A stretch of DNA of 10,918 nucleotides. It comes from Pseudomonadales bacterium. GTDB lineage: Bacteria > Pseudomonadota > Gammaproteobacteria > Steroidobacterales > Steroidobacteraceae. The position numbers were made by a program, and so were the translations under genes. Positions 6,076-10,918 of the stretch are shown one piece after another; within the stretch, counting starts at the first letter, position 1, and each line of letters opens with the position of its first letter. The stretch spans positions 1 through 10,918 of the forward strand of contig JAGRJB010000170.1 in the NCBI GenBank assembly GCA_020442965.1, in the 5' to 3' direction. Below the pieces are notes generated by a model that saw only the letters and a program-made list of their open reading frames with translations, searched no databases and was not told where the DNA came from.

Positions 6076-6765
6076 TTAGCGCAAACCTTGCATGTACGAT
6101 GCCAGATCGCGGATGTCTTCGGCTGTGAGCCGGCCCGCAATCGTCGACATCATCACGCCGTTACGCGACTGATAGTGCTTGACGTTTTCAGGGTCTGAGG
6201 CGTCCTGGTAGCGCGTGCCGTTGGCATAGGCCTGCAATTGCGCAGCAGTATAGACAGAGTGCTGTGCGCGCACTGACGGGTAACCATTCGCCGGGTTGCC
6301 GCTTCCCACGGGGCTGTGGCAAGCCTCGCACGCCGGAATTCCGCGCTTGGTGTCGCCAGCCTTATAGATTGCTTCACCGGCTTTCCAGTAGGAGGGGTCC
6401 GCTTCGAGCCCCGTCGGCGTGAGCGAGGCGTAGTACGCTGCGATGTCGGCGACGTCTTGCGGGCTCAGCTCGGACACCATCGGGTACATCAGATCGTTGA
6501 CGCGTTTGCGAGCGATGAACATCGTCAATTGCTCGCGAATGTAGGCCGCATTCTGCCCCGCCAGACTCGGCCACTCTGGATTGACGCTGTTGCCATCGAC
6601 GCCGTGGCACGCCGCGCAAACGGCTGTCTTGGTCGCGCCGGCTTCGGCTGAGCCGGTGAGCGGCGCGGGCGATGTCTGCGCGTCCGCAGCAGTCGGGAGC
6701 AAGAGGGCTAACGAAATTGCCGCGAGTGCGAGTCGTGGCAGTAGCGACGTCGAACGGGTAGTCAT
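6076..6765 (-). CDS. Cytochrome c4 (diheme)
   Basis: A 229-residue secreted diheme cytochrome c that carries electrons in the periplasm, in many relatives to terminal oxidases. A cleavable signal peptide ends near TAADA (about residue 29). The first heme domain has CAACH at 50-54 with Met96 (MYPM) as likely ligand. The second has CEACH at 146-150 with Met205 or Met206 (GVMM). Each is followed by the typical LSPQDVADIAAYY and LTAEDIRDLASYMQGL helices. The two-domain architecture and length are those of cytochrome c4. It is divergent from engB with 128 bases between the start codons, and is the first gene of the run leading into dsbA and corA. A GGAG sits about 10 bases before ATG 6765. Confidence 0.95.
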   Translation of the reverse strand: MTTRSTSLLPRLALAAISLALLLPTAADAQTSPAPLTGSAEAGATKTAVCAACHGVDGNSVNPEWPSLAGQNAAYIREQLTMFIARKRVNDLMYPMVSELSPQDVADIAAYYASLTPTGLEADPSYWKAGEAIYKAGDTKRGIPACEACHSPVGSGNPANGYPSVRAQHSVYTAAQLQAYANGTRYQDASDPENVKHYQSRNGVMMSTIAGRLTAEDIRDLASYMQGLR

Positions 6766-6794
6766 GGGTCAATGGCTCCGCAAAAAGGCGCGAA

Positions 6795-6800
6795 ATTGTA
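6795..6800 (-). promoter_or_regulatory. Possible -10 box of the c4-dsbA-corA operon
   Basis: The minus strand reads TACAAT (5 of 6), about 30 bases before the cytochrome c4 start. The upstream -35 region is a poor match. It sits back to back with the engB -10 box. Confidence 0.35.
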
Positions 6801-6854
6801 CACCACGACCCGCGCCTTAAGTCTTTTGGTCGGCCTGAGAACGAGGCCTGCACC

Positions 6855-6860
6855 TATAAT
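6855..6860 (+). promoter_or_regulatory. -10 box of engB
   Basis: A perfect TATAAT 33 bases before the engB start codon, giving a short leader of about 25 bases. No convincing -35 hexamer lies at 16-18 bases. Confidence 0.45.
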
Positions 6861-6893
6861 CGGGCGCACCCCTCAACTTGGGCAGGCCTGATC

Positions 6894-7481
6894 ATGAGTC
6901 GATTCCCGAAAGCGCACTTCATGATTTCGGCCGCCAGTGCGGCCCAGTTTCCGCCGGACGAGGGCGCGGAAGTCGCCTTTGCAGGGCGCTCGAACGCTGG
7001 CAAATCGAGCGCCATTAACGCGCTGACCGAACGCAAGGCGCTGGCGCGCACCAGCAAGGCGCCAGGCCAAACCAGACTACTGAATTTCTTCGAGATCGCG
7101 CCGATGCAGCGCATCGTGGATTTGCCCGGCTATGGGTATGCATCGGTCGCGGCGACTGAGCGCCGCCTGTGGGTCGCGCTGATCGATTCGCTCCGGGCAC
7201 GTCAGTCGCTGGTCGGCCTGTTCTTGATCGTCGATGTTCGCCGCGGGATCGGTACTCGCGACGCGCAACTGATCGATTGGGCTCGCGAAGACGACAAGAG
7301 GGTGCACGTCTTGTTGTCGAAGGCCGATAAGTCCACCCGCCTGGAACGTACCGTGGCGCTCAAGACGGCGCGCAATCTCCTTGGTGAGGAAGCTAGCGTG
7401 CAGTTGCTGTCAGTCACCGACAAGACCGGGGTGACGGATGCGCAGAACCTGCTCGTCGACTGGCTGGCGCCCAGGCAGTGA
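6894..7481 (+). CDS. engB: Ribosome biogenesis GTP-binding protein EngB (YihA/YsxC)
   Basis: A 195-residue GTPase of the EngB family, needed for assembly of the large ribosomal subunit. G motifs in order: G1 GRSNAGKSS at 31-39, the G2 region with the conserved APGQT (56-60), G3 DLPGYGYA at 76-83, G4 SKADK at 142-146, and G5 SVTDKTG. G4 has Ser where most members have Thr (TKAD), a mild change that keeps the base-specific Asp145. Length is normal. The start ATG 6894 follows a weak purine stretch and fits the family N-terminus. It is divergent from cytochrome c4, and its 3' end faces a candidate small RNA on the other strand, as yihA faces spf in E. coli. Confidence 0.95.
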   Translation: MSRFPKAHFMISAASAAQFPPDEGAEVAFAGRSNAGKSSAINALTERKALARTSKAPGQTRLLNFFEIAPMQRIVDLPGYGYASVAATERRLWVALIDSLRARQSLVGLFLIVDVRRGIGTRDAQLIDWAREDDKRVHVLLSKADKSTRLERTVALKTARNLLGEEASVQLLSVTDKTGVTDAQNLLVDWLAPRQ

Positions 7482-7486
7482 CACGC

Positions 7487-7600
7487 AAAAGAACGCCCCG
7501 GTAGCTTGCGCCACCGGGGCTAGTAAACCCGGCACAGGTCTCATGCAACCGGGTTGGGCCCGCTCAGGGAGGGAAGCGGGGAGCGCTTTGGGGCGCTCAT
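7487..7600 (-). ncRNA. Candidate sRNA at the engB locus (Spot 42/ErsA position), four stem-loops with intrinsic terminator
   Basis: No protein gene occupies this stretch, yet it is unusually structured on the minus strand. From the inferred start at about 7600 the RNA would fold as: hairpin A (7593-7598/7581-7586, GAGCGC-CCCAAA-GCGCTC); hairpin B (7575-7580/7559-7564, stem CCCGCT/AGCGGG written 5'-3', loop UCCCUCCCUG); hairpin C (7526-7555, AACCCGG/CCGGGTT); hairpin D (7495-7520), an 11-bp stem closed by GCAA and followed by GUUCUUUU. In D, a G-U pair on the minus strand would be an A-C mismatch on the plus strand, which fixes the sense strand. An ECF-type promoter ends just before it. Length would be about 114 bases. 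It is convergent with engB, like spf in E. coli and ersA in Pseudomonas. Direct homology to either was not tested. The C-rich loop could pair with Shine-Dalgarno sites. Confidence 0.62.
7495..7520 (-). terminator. Intrinsic terminator with GNRA loop
   Basis: On the minus strand GCCCCGGTGGC and GCTACCGGGGC form an 11-bp stem (one G-U pair) around a GCAA tetraloop, then GTTCTTTT (7494-7487). This ends the candidate sRNA and possibly read-through from the outer-membrane gene. On the plus strand no U-run follows, so it is a poor terminator for engB. Confidence 0.75.
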
Positions 7601-7604
7601 GGAT

Positions 7605-7632
7605 TTAGAGGGTGTCCACTCGCAAAGGTTCC
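7605..7632 (-). promoter_or_regulatory. ECF/sigma-E-type promoter of the candidate sRNA, with AT-rich upstream tract
   Basis: The minus strand reads GGAACCT (7632-7626), 16 bases, then TCTAA (7609-7605), against the RpoE consensus GGAACTT, 15-16 bases, TCTGA/TCTAA. Initiation about 5-7 bases later falls at 7600, directly before the first stem-loop. The 35 bases just upstream (about 7640-7675) are strikingly AT-rich for this genome, with runs of T and A in minus sense, resembling an UP element. Found by eye, without a scoring matrix. Confidence 0.55.
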
Positions 7633-7696
7633 AGATCAGCAGAAAATAAAAATCCTTTAAATTCAGTGACTTGAAAAACCACTTGTCGCATCGACG

Positions 7697-8257
7697 CTAC
7701 AAGAACGTCCAAGTGAGTCCCAGCGAATAGAGCTTCGCACCGGAGGAGTTCTCAAGGTCGAAGCGCTCGTATTCAAGGCGTACGCCGAGGCTGCCGAAGC
7801 GCACTTGCCCGCCCGCGCCATACGCGAAGTCCGTGCCACTCGTGGAACCGTTGAGACCGCTGATGACGCCCCCGATACCGGCGTCGAGATTCCAGCGTGC
7901 AAGTCCAGCTTTGGCGTACAGATCGAACGGCAGCGGATCGAGGCCGAGGTAGGCGACCGCATAGGCGGCCACTGCGCGACTCTTGACGTGGGTGCTCGCA
8001 GCTGACGTCCCCGCGCTCTTGCTGCCCAGATCGATGTAATTCAGTTCGGCACCCAGCCAGTCGAGCGGTCGTATGCCGGCGATGATTTTGTAACTACTGT
8101 CTTGCAGATCGACATTACCACCGATCCTGTCGATCTTGGAATCAGTAACGCCCGCACCCAAGAAAAAGCCGTTGTCCGCCGCTACGGCAGGCGCGCCGTG
8201 GCCCAGTAACACGCCGAGCCCCGTGAGCATGACGGCAGCGATCGTTGCGCTTCGCAT
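7697..8257 (-). CDS. Small outer-membrane beta-barrel protein (OmpA-barrel-like), function unknown
   Basis: A 186-residue exported protein. The N-terminus MRSATIAAVMLTGLGVL up to APAVAADNG is a standard signal peptide with cleavage near residue 26. The mature part is made of alternating amphipathic segments such as FFLGAGV, SYKIIAGIR, LGAELNYIDLG, AVAAYAVAYLG, FDLYAKAGLARW, FAYGAGGQVRFG, LGVRLEYERF and the C-terminal LYSLGLTWTFL: about eight strands, as in the OmpA/Omp_b-barrel class, ending in aromatic-X style with Leu last. Length matches an 8-stranded barrel without a periplasmic domain. ATG 8257 is preferred over TTG 8278 because AGGA (8266-8269) is 8 bases upstream. The neighbouring sRNA candidate lies downstream on the same strand. 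Ligand or role cannot be assigned. Confidence 0.85.
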   Translation of the reverse strand: MRSATIAAVMLTGLGVLLGHGAPAVAADNGFFLGAGVTDSKIDRIGGNVDLQDSSYKIIAGIRPLDWLGAELNYIDLGSKSAGTSAASTHVKSRAVAAYAVAYLGLDPLPFDLYAKAGLARWNLDAGIGGVISGLNGSTSGTDFAYGAGGQVRFGSLGVRLEYERFDLENSSGAKLYSLGLTWTFL

Positions 8258-8265
8258 TGTTTCGG

Positions 8266-8269
8266 TCCT
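8266..8269 (-). promoter_or_regulatory. Ribosome site that decides the beta-barrel gene start
   Basis: The minus strand AGGA is 8 bases before ATG 8257, while the in-frame TTG at 8278 has no purine-rich sequence before it. Confidence 0.55.
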
Positions 8270-8424
8270 GGTAATCAAGTCAAGTGGCTACTGATACCTA
8301 CGGCAAGTAGATCGCCGAAGCACGTAGGCGACAATCTAGGTGTTCGCCGCGTTGCGGCACAACCTGTCACTGTCTGGCGATACTGAGAAATACCCAGAAG
8401 AACATCGGGGTTGATCTGTCGTAG

Positions 8425-8438
8425 AGTGCCGCGGCACT
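8425..8438. repeat. Perfect 14-bp palindrome in the divergent promoter region
   Basis: AGTGCCGCGGCACT is a perfect palindrome between the beta-barrel gene and the acyltransferase gene, 30 bases before TTG 8469. Such a site suits a dimeric repressor. With TTTAG following it could also form a short hairpin. No regulator gene is adjacent. Confidence 0.45.
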
Positions 8439-8455
8439 TTAGCCTACAGGCCTTT

Positions 8456-8459
8456 GGAG
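8456..8459 (+). promoter_or_regulatory. Ribosome site that favours TTG 8469
   Basis: GGAG lies 9 bases before TTG 8469. The alternative in-frame TTG at 8454 overlaps this GGAG and would have only a weak CAGG too close upstream. Confidence 0.45.
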
Positions 8460-8468
8460 CGCGCGATA

Positions 8469-9467
8469 TTGCGGCGCAATGTTGTTAGTCGAAAGGATGC
8501 TTCAATTGAGAGCCTGCGGGGAATCGCTATCGTCCTCGTGGTGGCATATCACGCGATTTCCGGACCGACTTTCAGCGTCGGTGCTGGCGCGCCCTATCAA
8601 TTCTTGTCGAGTATTTTCGATTACGTCCGGATGCCGCTGTTCACGGTAATTTCGGGCTACGTTTATTCGCTCAGACCCGTGCGTACCGCGCTGGGGGAAT
8701 TCTACCGCGGCAAGGCGCGACGCCTCCTGGTGCCGCTCGTGACGGTGTCGACGCTCGAGTACCTGGCGCGCGCCAGTTTGCCGGGCGTTACATTGGTCGA
8801 GCCGTTGGCGGGTATTTGGCGTATCTACGTCTACGGATTCATGCACTACTGGTTCATCCAGGCGATCTTCGTCTGCTATCTGGTCATCGGATGGCTGGAC
8901 TATCGGCGTTATCTGGAGAACTATCGTCACTGGCAAATCGTTTTCGTGCTCGCAATCGCGGTCAGCATTTTTGTCCCGCGCCCGCTGCTGTTCAGTCTGG
9001 GTGCCGCGCTCTACCTCATGCCGTTCGTTGTGCTCGGCTATGGAATCAATCGCTTCGCGACGCAGTTGTCACACCCCGCGGTGTTGCTCGGTTGCGGCTC
9101 GCTGTTCGCAGTTACGATCGTTCTGCAACAGCTCGTCAACCATGGCGTTGTCAGTCTCGACAACTACTCAGCCAGGGCGCTCGTGGCGGCGGTCGGTGCG
9201 AGTGCGAACGTGCTGTTCTTCCGCATAAGACAACCGTGGCGACCGCTGGCGTTGCTCGGCGGGTTCGCCTATTTCATCTATCTGACGCATGCTTTTTCGG
9301 TGGGCATCGGAACGCGTCTCGCCAGTCGGTTGATAGACGTCGCCGCGCATCCCGGCTCGCACCTGCTCATCTGTCTCATCGTCGGCCTGGGGCTGCCAAT
9401 CATTGCGCAGCTATGGCTCCAAAGATATCACTGGTTTCGACTGCTGTTCCAGGGCCTGCGGACCTGA
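8469..9467 (+). CDS. Acyltransferase 3 family membrane protein
   Basis: A 332-residue polytopic inner-membrane protein of the acyltransferase-3 class, whose members O-acylate sugars of exopolysaccharide, LPS or other surface glycans. The family hallmark R-X10-H is present near the N-terminus (Arg17 and His28, in SLRGIAIVLVVAYH). The next segment MPLFTVISGYVYSLRP matches the MPLFFxISGF-type block. About ten hydrophobic segments follow, including MHYWFIQAIFVCYLVIGW and FAYFIYLTHAFSVGIG. Length is normal for a stand-alone AT3 without an SGNH domain. The start is uncommon: TTG 8469 is preferred for its GGAG, and TTG 8454 would add five residues. No glycan gene cluster is visible, so the acceptor is unknown. 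Fucose-acetylase-like or glucan-modifying roles are equally open. Confidence 0.87.
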   Translation: MRRNVVSRKDASIESLRGIAIVLVVAYHAISGPTFSVGAGAPYQFLSSIFDYVRMPLFTVISGYVYSLRPVRTALGEFYRGKARRLLVPLVTVSTLEYLARASLPGVTLVEPLAGIWRIYVYGFMHYWFIQAIFVCYLVIGWLDYRRYLENYRHWQIVFVLAIAVSIFVPRPLLFSLGAALYLMPFVVLGYGINRFATQLSHPAVLLGCGSLFAVTIVLQQLVNHGVVSLDNYSARALVAAVGASANVLFFRIRQPWRPLALLGGFAYFIYLTHAFSVGIGTRLASRLIDVAAHPGSHLLICLIVGLGLPIIAQLWLQRYHWFRLLFQGLRT

Positions 9468-9613
9468 TGACTCGATCCCGCCCGCGGTAGCGCTCTTGCT
9501 GCTGCAGAGCCAGCTCGTCAGAATGGTCTGATGGTTGCCCGCCTCGAGATCGAAGCTGTACTGCTCATTGATCGACGCAGCGCGTCGGGGCGCCCGCCGT
9601 ACGCAAGGTTTCG

Positions 9614-9667
9614 CGATCGGCGCCGTGTCGTGTCGCAAACCATTGCAATCCCGGCTCGCGCCGATCG
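9614..9667. repeat. 10-bp inverted repeat ending at the start codon of the PLD gene
   Basis: CGATCGGCGC (9614-9623) and GCGCCGATCG (9658-9667) are exact inverted copies separated by 34 bases; the second ends one base before ATG 9668. The spacer holds a smaller GCAA-ACCA-TTGC stem. In the mRNA this could bury the translation start, and no clear Shine-Dalgarno is seen. It could also be an operator. Confidence 0.4.
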
Positions 9668-10918
9668 ATGACCACTTCGCAAAACGGCAATCGCGGTAGA
9701 CGACCTGCAACGACCGTCTGGGTGATCGCGTGCCTGCTGTTCGCCCGAACGGCTTGCGGTAGCGGCGATCCACGCTCGTTCATCGACAATGAGATAGCCG
9801 CCCACCCAGGCAAGACCGGCAGCTACGTCCTGGAACGCGGCGAGGAAGCGCTGCTTGCGCGGGCTTGGCTGGTCGATCACGCGCGACGCAGCATCGATGT
9901 GCAGTACTTCATCTGGAGCACAGACAACATCGGTACGCTGGCGACCGAGGCGCTGCTGCGCGCTGCCGACCGTGGCGTGCATGTGCGCGTCATCGTCGAT
10001 GATCTGCTGATCGATGCGCCCGACGCGACTTTGCTCGCACTGGCGTTGCATCCCGATATCGACATCCGAATCTACAATCCGATGCACTCGGTAGGTGTGC
10101 CGCTGCGCACCCGCATTGTGAACATCCTGACGAACTTCCGCGGTTCCAATCAGCGCATGCATGACAAGACGTTCGTCGTTGACGGTCAGATTGCGATCAC
10201 GGGCGGCCGCAACATGGCCGACGAGTACTTCGACTTCGATCACGAATACAATTTCCGTGATCGCGAGGTGTTGGTTCTAGGTGAGGTTGTTCCCGCGATC
10301 AGCGCGAGCTTCGAACACTTCTGGACGAACGATCTGGTGGTACCGGTCGAGAAGCTGTTCGACGGCTTCGGTCTCCTGCAAGCGCATGTCTCGGTCGATA
10401 CCGACCAGGTGCAGCAGGTCTATCGTCAACTGCGAGCTTATGCGGCATCGCCCGCCAATTTTGCGCCGGAGATACGCGCCGTGCTGGCCGATATTCCTGC
10501 TGGTTTTCCGCAACTCGCGAGCAAGCTGAGTTGGGGAGGTGCGAAATTCCTGAGCGATCGGCCAGGCAAGAGCGCAAGGCGTGCGGGGCTTGCCGGTGGT
10601 GGGCTAACGACAGCAGCGTTGGCGGCGCTGGTGGAGAGTGCGCGCAGCGATGTCCTGATCCAGTCGCCCTATCTCGTCATGTCGGACGCGGCGCTCGAGC
10701 TGTTTCGCAGGGTGCTAGCGCGCGGCGTGCGCGTGCGTATCAGTACCAACTCGTTGGCGTCGACCGACAACCTGCAGGCCTACAGTGGCTACCGCAATCA
10801 ACGTGCCGAGCTCTTGGCGATGGGGCTCGAGATCCATGAATATCGACCGGATCCCGCCATTCGCACGACGGTCATGCAGCGGTACGCGGCGCTGAGAGAG
10901 CAGGCGCCGGTATTCGCG
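9668..10918 (+). CDS. Phospholipase D/cardiolipin synthase family protein, ClsC-like (partial; 3' end beyond right edge)
   Basis: 417 codons are visible and the frame stays open to the edge. It belongs to the two-HKD phospholipase D superfamily, resembling E. coli ClsC (YmdC), which makes cardiolipin from phospholipids. A basic then hydrophobic N-terminus (VWVIACLLFARTAC) may be a signal or anchor; Cys30 could be lipidated, but the lipobox is poor. The conserved ARRSIDVQYFIWSTDNIGT block, RAADRGVHVRVIVDDLL, and the first HKD motif HDKTFVVD (His165, Lys167, Asp172) with GGRNMADEYF follow in family order. The second half starts with LIQSPYLVMSD and ARGVRVRISTNSLAS, and the second HKD should lie just past the edge. 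ATG 9668 is the first start after an in-frame stop at 9569. It is 200 bases behind the acyltransferase gene. Other PLD-family lipid enzymes remain possible. Confidence 0.9.
   Translation, partial: MTTSQNGNRGRRPATTVWVIACLLFARTACGSGDPRSFIDNEIAAHPGKTGSYVLERGEEALLARAWLVDHARRSIDVQYFIWSTDNIGTLATEALLRAADRGVHVRVIVDDLLIDAPDATLLALALHPDIDIRIYNPMHSVGVPLRTRIVNILTNFRGSNQRMHDKTFVVDGQIAITGGRNMADEYFDFDHEYNFRDREVLVLGEVVPAISASFEHFWTNDLVVPVEKLFDGFGLLQAHVSVDTDQVQQVYRQLRAYAASPANFAPEIRAVLADIPAGFPQLASKLSWGGAKFLSDRPGKSARRAGLAGGGLTTAALAALVESARSDVLIQSPYLVMSDAALELFRRVLARGVRVRISTNSLASTDNLQAYSGYRNQRAELLAMGLEIHEYRPDPAIRTTVMQRYAALREQAPVFA

Noticed and set aside
7495..7520. Hairpin as the terminator of engB on the plus strand
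   Set aside because: On the plus strand the stem carries an A-C mismatch and is followed by TAGTAAAC, not a U-run; the minus strand fits much better.
9518..10243. Minus-strand 241-residue ORF
   Set aside because: Shadow of the phospholipase D-like gene, which shows an intact HKD motif and family blocks on the plus strand.
1..10918. Insertion sequences, phage genes, CRISPR arrays, toxin-antitoxin pairs or a defence system
   Set aside because: No transposase, integrase, regularly spaced repeats or defence domains are visible; the genes are ordinary chromosomal ones.

Overview
The window is GC-rich bacterial chromosome, compactly coded, with no insertion sequence, phage gene or CRISPR array. 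Gene content and order point to a gammaproteobacterium: an ammonium transporter next to ubiK-comM, and engB divergent from a cytochrome c4-dsbA pair, are both arrangements known from Pseudomonas-like genomes. I cannot place it more finely from this sequence.

Layout. 1-830 (minus): 5' part of an amtB-type ammonium transporter that runs off the left edge. 831-1099: its regulatory region, with a near-consensus sigma-54 promoter and an NtrC-like dyad. 1100-2925 (plus): ubiK then comM, a tight pair. 2985-3176 (minus): a 63-residue membrane peptide. 3456-3974 (minus): membrane-anchored cytochrome c5. 4074-4150 (minus): tRNA-Arg(CCG). 4216-6765 (minus): a probable operon cytochrome c4 - dsbA lipoprotein - corA, with gaps of 26 and 28 bases and a hairpin terminator just after corA. 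6894-7481 (plus): engB. 7487-7600 (minus): a probable small RNA gene, not a protein gene. 7697-8257 (minus): small outer-membrane beta-barrel protein. 8469-9467 (plus): acyltransferase-3 membrane enzyme. 9668-10918 (plus): ClsC-like phospholipase D/cardiolipin synthase family protein, cut by the right edge before its second HKD motif.

The most interesting element is the non-coding stretch behind engB. Read on the minus strand it has an AT-rich tract, an ECF/sigma-E type promoter (GGAACCT, 16 bases, TCTAA), a predicted start at about 7600, and then four consecutive stem-loops. The last is an 11-bp stem closed by a GCAA tetraloop and followed by GUUCUUUU, an intrinsic terminator. One loop reads UCCCUCCCUG, an anti-Shine-Dalgarno-like sequence. 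The position and direction (convergent with engB) match Spot 42 (spf) of Enterobacteria and ErsA of Pseudomonas aeruginosa; ErsA is itself controlled by the sigma-E homologue AlgU. I infer an envelope-stress-type sRNA at the conserved engB locus, although polA, the usual neighbour on the other side, is not there.

Functionally the window mixes nitrogen uptake (amt), ubiquinone synthesis and respiration (ubiK, c4, c5), periplasmic thiol oxidation (dsbA), DNA uptake (comM), ribosome assembly (engB), magnesium transport (corA) and envelope functions (beta-barrel protein, acyltransferase, phospholipase D-like protein).
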